Assembly: GCA_035265665.1 (NCBI GenBank)
Contig: DATFOK010000059.1
Location: forward strand, 1-38,991
Source of the DNA: DASUPK01 sp035265665
GTDB lineage: Bacteria; Actinomycetota; Thermoleophilia; Solirubrobacterales; 70-9
DNA: 38,991 bases
Direction of reading: 5' to 3'
Position 1 is the first letter of the stretch; every line of letters starts with the position of its first letter. The position numbers and the translations under genes were made by a program. The notes under the pieces are model-generated. The model made no database searches, was not told where the DNA came from, and was given only the letters and a program-made list of their open reading frames with translations. Of this stretch, positions 22,365-29,315 are shown piece after piece.

Positions 22365-24029
22365 TCAGACCTCGACGACGACCGGCAGCACCAGCGGGCG
22401 GCGGCGGAGCTTCTCGTAGACGAACTCCGCGATGTCGTCGTGGAGGTCCTGCTGGAGCAGCGAGATCTCCCGAACCTCCTCCTCGGCGGCCTCGTTGAGG
22501 GTGACCTGTACGACGTCCCTGAGCTCGTCGCGCAGGCCGTCGGCCTCCTCCGCGAACGGCACGCCGCGGAAGATCACCTCGGGGTCTGCGACCTGAGAGC
22601 CGTCGTCCGAGGAGATCGTCGCCACGACGATGAAGACGCCGTCGTCGGAGAGCTTGCGGCGGTCCCGCAGCGCGAACTCGTCCGGCTCCCCGACAGAGAC
22701 GCCGTCGACGAAGATCATGCTGGCGTGGAAGTCCTCGCCGAAGCGGGCGCCCGACTCGTCGATCTCGAGCGCCAGGCCGTTGCGCCCCATGAAGATGCGC
22801 TCGGGCTTGATTCCCACCGACTCGGCGAGATCGGCGTGCAGGCGCAGGCGCTTGTGGTCACCGTGGAAGGGAAAGACGTTCCGGGGCTTGGTCAGGTTGA
22901 GCATCAGCTTGAGCTCCTCCTGCCAGCCGTGGCCGGACGCGTGGATCGGCGCGTCCCCCGCGGTCACCACCTGGGCGCCGATCTGGAAGATCCGGTCGAT
23001 GGTCTCGTTGACCGAGCGCTCGTTCCCCGGGATCGGGGTAGCCGAGAAGATCACCGTGTCACCGGAGTGAAGCTCGACGTCGGGGTGGTCGCGGTGGGCC
23101 ATCCGGCGTAGGGCCGAGAGCGGCTCCCCCTGACTGCCGGTGGAGATCACCACGACCTTCTCGTCGGGGAAGTCCTGGATCTCCTTCGGCGTGATGAAGA
23201 GCCCGTCCGGGGCACCGGCCATCCCGAGGTTGGAGGCGATGTTGAAGTTCTTGCGCATCGAGCGCCCGACGAGAGCGACCCTCCTGTCGAGCCGGGCGGC
23301 GGCGTCGATCGCCTGCTGGACGCGATGGATGTTGGAGGCGAAGCAGGTGACGATGACGCGCCCCGGACAGCGTGAGAAGACCTCGAGCAGGGCGGGCCCC
23401 ACACTCGACTCGGACGGGGCGACCCCGGGGCGATCGGCGTTCGTCGAGTCCCCGCAGAGGCAGAGAAGCCCCTCGCGCCCGAACTCCGCGAGCCGAGAGA
23501 CGTCGGCCGGGATCCCGTCGACGGGGGTCTGATCGAACTTGTAGTCGCCGGTGACGAGCACCGTGCCGAGCTCGGTCGTGAGGGCGACGGCGCGCGCGTC
23601 GGGGATCGAGTGCGCCATGTGCACGAGCTCGATCTCAAACGGGCCGGCTCCCACCTGCTGCCCGGCGGGCAGCTCGCGCAGCGGGACGTCGCGAAGCTTG
23701 TGCTCGTCCAGCTTCGAGCGGACCATGCCGATCGTGAGCATCCCGCCGTAAATCGCCGGCGGGATGCCGATCTCGCGGAGGACGTAGGGCAGCGCGCCGA
23801 CGTGGTCCTCGTGACCGTGGGTGAGGACGATCGCCTCGATGTCATCTGCACGCTCCCGCAGGCTCGAGAAGTCAGGCAGGACCAGGTCGATCCCCAGCAT
23901 GTCGGCCGTCGGGAACATCAGGCCGGTGTCGACCACCACGATCCGCCCCTCCGCCTCGATGGCGGTCATGTTCTTGCCGATCTCCCCCAGCCCGCCCAGC
24001 GGGAGGATCCGAACGCCCGAGCTGGTCAA
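22365..24029 (-). CDS. rnj: Ribonuclease J
   Basis: 554 residues, full length. It is a metallo-beta-lactamase/beta-CASP nuclease with 5'-3' exonuclease and endonuclease activity, central to mRNA turnover and rRNA maturation. The two-zinc motif is HGHEDH (71-76). Further metal ligands lie in HSIPDA and SGHG (HASGHGWQEE), and the C-terminal domain follows. The start is TTG 24029, only 2 bases after the dapA stop; the protein begins at the conserved RILPLGGLGEIGKN, so little can be missing. The dapA-rnj adjacency is conserved in Bacillus and actinobacteria. PNPase, encoded in the same window, is its functional complement. Confidence 0.95.
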   Translation of the reverse strand: MTSSGVRILPLGGLGEIGKNMTAIEAEGRIVVVDTGLMFPTADMLGIDLVLPDFSSLRERADDIEAIVLTHGHEDHVGALPYVLREIGIPPAIYGGMLTIGMVRSKLDEHKLRDVPLRELPAGQQVGAGPFEIELVHMAHSIPDARAVALTTELGTVLVTGDYKFDQTPVDGIPADVSRLAEFGREGLLCLCGDSTNADRPGVAPSESSVGPALLEVFSRCPGRVIVTCFASNIHRVQQAIDAAARLDRRVALVGRSMRKNFNIASNLGMAGAPDGLFITPKEIQDFPDEKVVVISTGSQGEPLSALRRMAHRDHPDVELHSGDTVIFSATPIPGNERSVNETIDRIFQIGAQVVTAGDAPIHASGHGWQEELKLMLNLTKPRNVFPFHGDHKRLRLHADLAESVGIKPERIFMGRNGLALEIDESGARFGEDFHASMIFVDGVSVGEPDEFALRDRRKLSDDGVFIVVATISSDDGSQVADPEVIFRGVPFAEEADGLRDELRDVVQVTLNEAAEEEVREISLLQQDLHDDIAEFVYEKLRRRPLVLPVVVEV

Positions 24030-24031
24030 AC

Positions 24032-24904
24032 CTACGCGGCGCTCCCGGTCAAGAGGCCCTGTGTCTCGAGCACCTCGCGGATCTCATCGCGCTCCTGCTC
24101 GGTCGCCTCGACGATCGGCAGGCGAGCCCTGCACGAGCAGATCCCGAGCAGCTCGAGAGCGGCCTTGACCGGAATCGGGTTCACGTGGGAGATCATCTCG
24201 TAGATGGGCTGGAGCTTCAGGTTGATCTCGCGTGCCCGGTCGAGGTCGCCGGCCTGCACGGCATCGTAGATCTCGCGCAACTCAGGGCCGACGAGATGCG
24301 AGGCGACGAGGACCCCGCCGGGCTCCCTCATCTCGAGCGTCGGCAGGAAGGTGCCGTCGTTGCCGGCGAGGACACGCAGGCCGTCGATCGGCCGCAGCTC
24401 ATCGTCGTTCGCCTGCTTGACCGCGACGACGTTCTCGATCTGCGCCAGCTCGGCGAGCTGCTCCGACGAGAGGTTCACCACGACCCGCGAGGGGATGTTG
24501 TAGAGGACCACCGGGATGCCGGCAGCATTCGCGACCCTCTCGTAGTGGGCCTTGATCCCTCTGAAGTTCGGCTTGTTGTAGTACGGGGTCACGGCGAGCA
24601 CCGCGTCGGCGCCCGCGTCGGCGGCGGCGGCCGAGAGGCGCTCGGAGTGACGGGTGTCGTTCGAGCCGGTGCCGCAGATCAGCAGGACCTCGGGGCCAAG
24701 CTCGTCGCGAACCGCTCGCAGGAGCGAGAGCTTCTCCTCGTCGTCGAGAGTCGGCGACTCCCCGGTGGTGCCGGACAGCACGAGACCGTGCGATCCGTTG
24801 TCGATCAGATGCCGCGCGAGCTTGCGCGCCGCCGCCTCGTCGACCGAGCGGTCCTCGGCGAACGGCGTCACCATCGCGGTGATTACCCCTCCGATCTCCG
24901 CCAT
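24032..24904 (-). CDS. dapA: DapA, 4-hydroxy-tetrahydrodipicolinate synthase
   Basis: 290 residues, a TIM-barrel class I aldolase. It condenses pyruvate with aspartate semialdehyde, the first committed step to diaminopimelate and lysine. The Schiff-base lysine is Lys163 in VAVKQAND, the catalytic tyrosine is Tyr135 in LYNIPSR, and the threonine pair is in SGTTGES (44-50). The ATG shares its first base with the amidase stop (TGATG, 24902-24906), and TACTCT ends 7 bases upstream, so both coupled and independent expression are possible. It is followed at 2 bases by RNase J. Confidence 0.95.
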   Translation of the reverse strand: MAEIGGVITAMVTPFAEDRSVDEAAARKLARHLIDNGSHGLVLSGTTGESPTLDDEEKLSLLRAVRDELGPEVLLICGTGSNDTRHSERLSAAAADAGADAVLAVTPYYNKPNFRGIKAHYERVANAAGIPVVLYNIPSRVVVNLSSEQLAELAQIENVVAVKQANDDELRPIDGLRVLAGNDGTFLPTLEMREPGGVLVASHLVGPELREIYDAVQAGDLDRAREINLKLQPIYEMISHVNPIPVKAALELLGICSCRARLPIVEATEQERDEIREVLETQGLLTGSAA

Positions 24905-26394
24905 CAGCCTGAGAGTACCCGACGTGAAACTGGTTGCCCCTGCGGGGCACCCTCGCGTCTCGGGAATCGGTCCTTCCAGGGATGCGCCTGCTCCAGCTGC
25001 GATGCCACGCGCAGCAGGAGGTCCTCACGGCCGTAGGCGGCCACCAGCTGGACCCCGATGGGCAGGCCCTCGTCGCTCCACGCCAGCGGGAGCGAGATCG
25101 CCGGGTTGCCCGTCGCGTTGATCAAAGCCGTGAATGCCGCGGTGCGCTCCCCTCGGTGAATCGTCTGGAGCGGCTCGGGGCCCGAATCGTCGAAGCTGCC
25201 CAGCGGCGGGGGCAGCTCTCCCATCGTCGGTGTCAGCAGGAGGTCATGGCCGGCCTCGAACCACATGCCGAGCATCCGGCCGATCGCCTGGTGCTGTGTG
25301 ACTGCGGCCAGGTACTGACCGGAGTGACGCCGCTTGCCCTCCTCGGCCATCGCCCAGGTGAGCGGCTCGACGTCGCTCGGGCCGAGCTCACGACCTAACA
25401 GCGTGCCGAACTGCTCCAAGATCTCGGTCTGCCCCGCGTACCAGCGGGTCAGGAAGGTCTCGATCAGGTCGAAAGACTCATCGACCGCGGGTACGTCCTC
25501 GTCGACCGCATGACCGAGACCCTCCAGCATCGTCGCCGCCTCGCGCGTCGCGGACACGACCGTGGGGTCCACGTCGATGTGGCCGGCCCCGATCGGCTCG
25601 ATGAGCAGCCCGATCCGCAGGGCCCCGACATCGGCGCCGGGTTCCTCGGTGTAGGGCCGAAGGGGCACGGAGGCGACGTACGGATCACCGGGCCCGGCAC
25701 CGTGGGTCGCCTCGAGGGCCCCAGCGACGTCTCGGACCGACCGCGAGACCGCGAGCTCGACGGTCAGGCCGCTCATCGTGTCGCCGGTCAGCGGACCTAG
25801 CGAGGTGCGGCCGCGACTCGTCTTCAACCCCACCAGGCCGCAGCAGCTCGCTGGAATGCGGATCGAACCGCCCCCGTCGTTCGCGTGGGCCATCGGGACC
25901 ATGCCTGCCGCGACTGCAGCGGCGGAGCCCCCGCTCGAGCCTCCCGGCGAGCGGCCGAGGTCCCACGGATTGTGGGTCGGCCCGTACGCATCCGGCTCGG
26001 TCGTGGGCAAAATGCCGAGCTCGGGTGTGTTCGTCTTGCCGATCGTCACGAACCCCGCCCTGCGGAAGCGCTCACCGAGGAAGGTGTCCACCGGAAGCCG
26101 GAAGTTGGCCTCCTTCAACGCCTTCACCCCCATGTGGAGCGGCTGGCCAGCGAGACCCGCCCCAAGATCCTTGAAGAGGAATGGAACCCCGCGGAAAGGG
26201 CCGTCGGGGAGCTGACCCCGAGCCTCCCCCAGCCCTTGCTCGTACAGGGGATGGATGATCGCGTTGAGGTCGGGGTTGAGGCGCTCAGCGCGCTCGATCG
26301 CTGCCTGGGTGAGCTCCTCGGCACTCACCTCGCCCTCCCGCACCAGTTCCGCCTGCGCGGTGGCGTCCAGCCTTGCCAGGTCCTCCATCGTCAT
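24904..26394 (-). CDS. Amidase-signature family hydrolase
   Basis: 496 residues. The Ser-cisSer-Lys triad of the amidase signature family is visible: Lys in GVPFLFKDLG, the glycine/serine loop GRSPGGSSGGSAAAVAAG, and the nucleophile Ser in NDGGGSIRIPASCCGLVGLK. The ASCCGLVGLK version is seen in 6-aminohexanoate cyclic dimer hydrolase (NylA)-like and other broad amidases rather than GatA. The substrate is unknown; there are no gatB/gatC neighbours, so a tRNA role is unlikely. A GGAAGGA site lies 5 bases before ATG 26394. It is wedged between dapB (11-base gap) and dapA (overlapping stop/start). Confidence 0.85.
   Translation of the reverse strand: MTMEDLARLDATAQAELVREGEVSAEELTQAAIERAERLNPDLNAIIHPLYEQGLGEARGQLPDGPFRGVPFLFKDLGAGLAGQPLHMGVKALKEANFRLPVDTFLGERFRRAGFVTIGKTNTPELGILPTTEPDAYGPTHNPWDLGRSPGGSSGGSAAAVAAGMVPMAHANDGGGSIRIPASCCGLVGLKTSRGRTSLGPLTGDTMSGLTVELAVSRSVRDVAGALEATHGAGPGDPYVASVPLRPYTEEPGADVGALRIGLLIEPIGAGHIDVDPTVVSATREAATMLEGLGHAVDEDVPAVDESFDLIETFLTRWYAGQTEILEQFGTLLGRELGPSDVEPLTWAMAEEGKRRHSGQYLAAVTQHQAIGRMLGMWFEAGHDLLLTPTMGELPPPLGSFDDSGPEPLQTIHRGERTAAFTALINATGNPAISLPLAWSDEGLPIGVQLVAAYGREDLLLRVASQLEQAHPWKDRFPRREGAPQGQPVSRRVLSG
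24912..24917 (-). promoter_or_regulatory. -10 box for dapA (TACTCT), inside the amidase 3' end
   Basis: TACTCT ends 7 bases before the dapA ATG and lies within the last codons of the amidase gene. It would let dapA-rnj-LOG be expressed without the amidase. Confidence 0.45.
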
Positions 26395-26405
26395 CCCGTT
26401 CCTTC

Positions 26406-27086
26406 CTAGAGCAGGTTTTCGAGCCCAACCACGAACCGGTCGGGCAGTTCAGCCACTTTGCGAACGGCCAGCAGCACGCCCGGCATGAAGCTCGTCCGGT
26501 CGGTGGAGTCGTGGCGAATCGTGAGCGTCTGCCCCGCGCCGCCGAAGACCACCTCCTGGTGGGCGACCAGCCCGGGTAGCCGCACGGAGTGGATCGGCTC
26601 GTGAACGTTGCCGCCCGCCTCGCCGATCAGCTCCGCGGTTCGCTTGGCGGTGCCCGACGGCGCGTCCTTCTTCTGGTGATGGTGGAGCTCGACGATCTCG
26701 GCCTCGGGCATGTGTGGGGCGACCAGCTTGGACGCCTCCATCATCAACACGGCACCGATCGCGAAGTTCGGCGCCACGAAGCACTTCGCCTCGCCGACGG
26801 CTCCCGTGACTCGGCCGCGCAGCTCGTCGAGGTCGAACCCGGTGCTTCCAACCACCGCGTGCACGCCGGCGTCGATCGCCTCCATCACGTTGGCCGGTGC
26901 CGCCTCCGGCGTCGTGAAGTCCACCATCACGTCGGCGCCGCCGATCAGATCGGCGACGGACGTGTCGAGCGCCGGATCGGCGCGGCCGGCGAGCTCCATG
27001 TCCTCATCACCCTCGACCGCAGCGCAGACGGTCTCCCCCATGCGCCCGCGGGCGCCGGAGACCAGGACCTTGATCGCAGAGGCCAT
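26406..27086 (-). CDS. dapB: DapB, 4-hydroxy-tetrahydrodipicolinate reductase
   Basis: 226 residues, among the shorter DapB proteins. It reduces the DapA product with NAD(P)H. The dinucleotide loop is VSGARGRMGE (9-18). The catalytic region is ELHHHQKKDAPSGTA (133-147), with the His/Lys pair and the DAPSGT substrate loop. The conserved VVGSTGF and NFAIGAVLM blocks are present. ATG 27086 is the start; a longer in-frame reading to 27446 would run into the divergent NTF2-like gene. TAACAT ends 8 bases upstream. The amidase and dapA follow on the same strand. Confidence 0.93.
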   Translation of the reverse strand: MASAIKVLVSGARGRMGETVCAAVEGDEDMELAGRADPALDTSVADLIGGADVMVDFTTPEAAPANVMEAIDAGVHAVVGSTGFDLDELRGRVTGAVGEAKCFVAPNFAIGAVLMMEASKLVAPHMPEAEIVELHHHQKKDAPSGTAKRTAELIGEAGGNVHEPIHSVRLPGLVAHQEVVFGGAGQTLTIRHDSTDRTSFMPGVLLAVRKVAELPDRFVVGLENLL

Positions 27087-27094
27087 GGTCGGCG

Positions 27095-27100
27095 ATGTTA
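27095..27100 (-). promoter_or_regulatory. -10 box for dapB (TAACAT)
   Basis: TAACAT ends 8 bases before the dapB ATG, in the 46-base divergent gap. The opposite strand of this gap also serves the NTF2-like gene, where GATACT lies 8 bases before its ATG. Confidence 0.4.
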
Positions 27101-27132
27101 TGCGGCGCGGCCTCGCGGGATACTCACGGCGC

Positions 27133-27525
27133 ATGTCGGAGGCGAACGTCGAGATCGTCAAGAAGATCTTCAGCGACTGGGCGCGCGGCGATTTCTCCTC
27201 CGTCGACTGGGCCCACCCCGAGATCGAGTTCACCATCCCCGGCCCGGACTCCCACGTGCACCGCGGCGTCGATGCGATGGGCCGCGCCTGGGCCGAGTGG
27301 ATGCACGCGTTCGACAAGCTCAGGGTGATCGGCGAGGAATTCCACGACGCGGGCGACAAGGTGGTCGTAAAGCAGCTCTTTCGCGGCACGGGGAAGAGCA
27401 GCGGGATACCGATCGACGAGACCCCGGGCGCCGCCGTGGTGACCATCCGCGATGGGAAGGTGATCCGCTTCGAGGGTCATACGACGCTCGAGGCCGCCCT
27501 CGCGTCGGCTGGGCTCGACGACTAG
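27133..27525 (+). CDS. NTF2-like (SnoaL-type) protein divergent from dapB
   Basis: 130 residues with the NTF2-like pattern: helices NVEIVKKIFSDWARGDF, then FTIPGPDSHVHRGVDAMGRAWAEWMHAF and a C-terminal sheet with VVTIRDGKVIRFEGHTT. Its function cannot be deduced. The ATG at 27133 starts the conserved helix; longer readings in this frame lie antisense to dapB and are spurious. It is transcribed away from dapB, and its stop is 7 bases from the stop of the convergent small gene, so the two transcripts probably overlap. It resembles the NTF2-like gene coupled to dapF in fold and size, not in detailed sequence. Confidence 0.75.
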   Translation: MSEANVEIVKKIFSDWARGDFSSVDWAHPEIEFTIPGPDSHVHRGVDAMGRAWAEWMHAFDKLRVIGEEFHDAGDKVVVKQLFRGTGKSSGIPIDETPGAAVVTIRDGKVIRFEGHTTLEAALASAGLDD

Positions 27526-27532
27526 TGGCGCC

Positions 27533-27973
27533 TCAGCGCTCGATCCCGCTGAACCATTCGGCCAGGGCCTCGATGCCACGGCGCTGAGGCTCGCCGCCTC
27601 CCGGCCCGCCGAGCAGCTTTCCCTCGCCCCTCATCATCATCAGCTTGAGCTTCTCGCCGCCGGTGGTGCGGATCTCGAGGCGGACCGCGGCGTGATCCAT
27701 GATCCCCGCGGTGACGTTGAACCACTCGCCGCCCGCCGGCCCGGCCTTCGCCGAGGCGACCTGCTCCGGAAGGATCGATTGCGGCGAACCGTCCGGCTCA
27801 CCGCGGCGGTCGAGGGGCTGAAAGAGCAGGCGACGGTCCGTCGTTCCGATCACTGCGGTGCCGCCCTTGAACAGACCCTTCTGCTGCGAGGCGATGCAAA
27901 GCCCTCGCAACTCCTCCCCACCCTCGAGCTGCGAGGCGAGGTGCGGCCGGTACTTCGAGTCGCGATCAGCCAT
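27533..27973 (-). CDS. Small PH-like domain protein (unknown function)
   Basis: 146 residues, soluble, no signal peptide. The central pattern (GLFKGGTAVIGTTDRRLLFQPL, then VRLEIRTTGGEKLKLMMMRGEGKL) alternates short strands with a TDRRLLF turn seen in bacterial PH-like/GRAM-type domains. The C-terminal helix is RGIEALAEWFSGIER. I do not recognise a named family with certainty. The ATG at 27973 abuts the right arm of a 13-bp inverted repeat, and the only -10 candidate (TATAGGGT) lies in the loop of that repeat. That layout suggests independent regulation rather than readthrough from the M16 gene 51 bases upstream. Confidence 0.6.
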   Translation of the reverse strand: MADRDSKYRPHLASQLEGGEELRGLCIASQQKGLFKGGTAVIGTTDRRLLFQPLDRRGEPDGSPQSILPEQVASAKAGPAGGEWFNVTAGIMDHAAVRLEIRTTGGEKLKLMMMRGEGKLLGGPGGGEPQRRGIEALAEWFSGIER

Positions 27974-28019
27974 CGAACGTCCCGCAGCGCACCCTATACG
28001 GGGTATTGCGGGACGTTCG
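27974..28019 (-). promoter_or_regulatory. 13-bp inverted repeat around the promoter of the PH-like gene
   Basis: CGAACGTCCCGCA (27974-27986) and TGCGGGACGTTCG (28007-28019) are perfect inverted copies, 20 bases apart. The spacer holds a TATAGGGT box (minus strand), and the near arm touches the ATG. Either paired operators flank the promoter, or this is a U-less terminator hairpin of the M16 gene. Confidence 0.5.
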
Positions 28020-28024
28020 GCGCC

Positions 28025-29305
28025 CTAGGCAGCGGCCAGCGCCTCGTTCACCGGAGCCAGCGCGGCCCGGAAGCGATCCTCGTCGGGAGCGATCGCCGCG
28101 GCCGAGAGGGCAGCGGGCTCGTAGAACTCGCGGGCGAGCGCGGCCACCTCGTCGCTAGTGACCGCGTCGATCTTCACGAGCAGCTCGTCGAGCGTCAGCA
28201 GTGGGGTGCCGAACAGAACCGCCTTGCCGATCCGGCCCATGCGCGCCGCGGTGGATTCGGACGAGAGCACCATGCGTCCCTTGACGTGTTCCTTGGCGCG
28301 GGCGAGCTCGTCGTCGGTGATGCCGTCGGCGTGAATCGAGCTGAGCTCGCGGCCGATGATCTCGCAGGCCTCCTGGACGTTGTCCGCGCGCGTCCCGACA
28401 TAGACCCCGATCAGCCCGCTGTCCACGTACTGCTGCGTGTAGGAGCCAACGGCATAGGCGAGACCCCGCTTCTCCCGCACCTCGCGGAAGAGTCGCGAGG
28501 AGGTCGAGCCGCCGAAGACCGCGTCGAGGATGGTGATCGCGTAGCGACGCTCGTCCGAGCGATCGATGCCGGGAGCGCCGAGAGCGATGTGGAACTGCTC
28601 GGTGTCTTTCTCCTGGAAGGCGACCTGCGCACCATCGACCTGCGGGGGCTCGAGCGCCGCGCGGTCACCCGCCGCTGTTGGAGGCTCGACGTGCCTCTTG
28701 GTGAGCTCGACGATCGCGTCGTGGTCGATGTTTCCCGCGGCGGCGACCACGATGTTCGCGCCGGTGTAGCGAGCCCGGTGGTAGGCATCGATCTCGGGAA
28801 CCGGGATCGAGCTGATCACCTCGGCCTCGCCGAGCACGCGCCGCCCGAGCGGATGCCCGTCGAAGACCGCCCGGTCGAGCACGTCGTGGACCTTGTCCTG
28901 AGGCTCGTCCTCGTACATCGCGATCTCCTCGAGCACCACCTCGCGCTCGGAGTCGATCTCGGGGTAGGTCGGACCGAGCAGCATCTCGGCGAGCAGGTCG
29001 AAGGCCTCGTCGGTGTGCGTGTCCAGGAAACGGGCGTAGAGGTTCGTGGACTCCTTGCCGGTTGCCGCGTTCACAGATGCGCCGAGGCCGTCAAAGATCT
29101 CGGCGATCTCGATCGCCGAGTAGCGCTTGGTGCCCTTAAAGAGCAGGTGCTCGAGGAAATGCGAGACGCCGGCCTGTGCCGGCGTCTCGTCCCTCGATCC
29201 AGTGCGAACCCAGAGGCCCAGTGCGACCGAGCGCACCGAGGGGACGGCCTCGGTGGCCACCCGGATGCCCGAGTCGAGCTCTGTTACCTGCGCCTTCTCG
29301 GCCAT
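28025..29305 (-). CDS. M16-family zinc metallopeptidase
   Basis: 426 residues, the size of single-chain M16B peptidases related to mitochondrial processing peptidase and Bacillus MlpA. The inverted zinc motif HFLEH (49-53) lies in AGVSHFLEHLLFKGTKRYS, and the distal glutamate is in REVVLEEIAMYED. The C-terminal homologous half includes RLFREVREKRGLAYAVGSY. No signal peptide is seen, so it is cytoplasmic. The start is ATG 29305, 10 bases after the pnp stop; an apparent N-terminal extension to 29470 is the antisense-like reading of the pnp low-complexity tail. pnp-M16 adjacency is conserved in Gram-positives. Confidence 0.93.
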   Translation of the reverse strand: MAEKAQVTELDSGIRVATEAVPSVRSVALGLWVRTGSRDETPAQAGVSHFLEHLLFKGTKRYSAIEIAEIFDGLGASVNAATGKESTNLYARFLDTHTDEAFDLLAEMLLGPTYPEIDSEREVVLEEIAMYEDEPQDKVHDVLDRAVFDGHPLGRRVLGEAEVISSIPVPEIDAYHRARYTGANIVVAAAGNIDHDAIVELTKRHVEPPTAAGDRAALEPPQVDGAQVAFQEKDTEQFHIALGAPGIDRSDERRYAITILDAVFGGSTSSRLFREVREKRGLAYAVGSYTQQYVDSGLIGVYVGTRADNVQEACEIIGRELSSIHADGITDDELARAKEHVKGRMVLSSESTAARMGRIGKAVLFGTPLLTLDELLVKIDAVTSDEVAALAREFYEPAALSAAAIAPDEDRFRAALAPVNEALAAA

Positions 29306-29315
29306 GCGAGCCGGC

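Noticed and set aside
27087..27446. N-terminal extension of dapB
   Set aside because: It runs antisense through the NTF2-like gene, while the conserved dinucleotide loop begins a few residues after ATG 27086.
27530..27590. 10-bp inverted repeat GCCTCAGCGC/GCGCTGAGGC at the end of the PH-like gene
   Set aside because: The arms are 41 bases apart and one lies in coding sequence. It is perfect but could be chance in GC-rich DNA.
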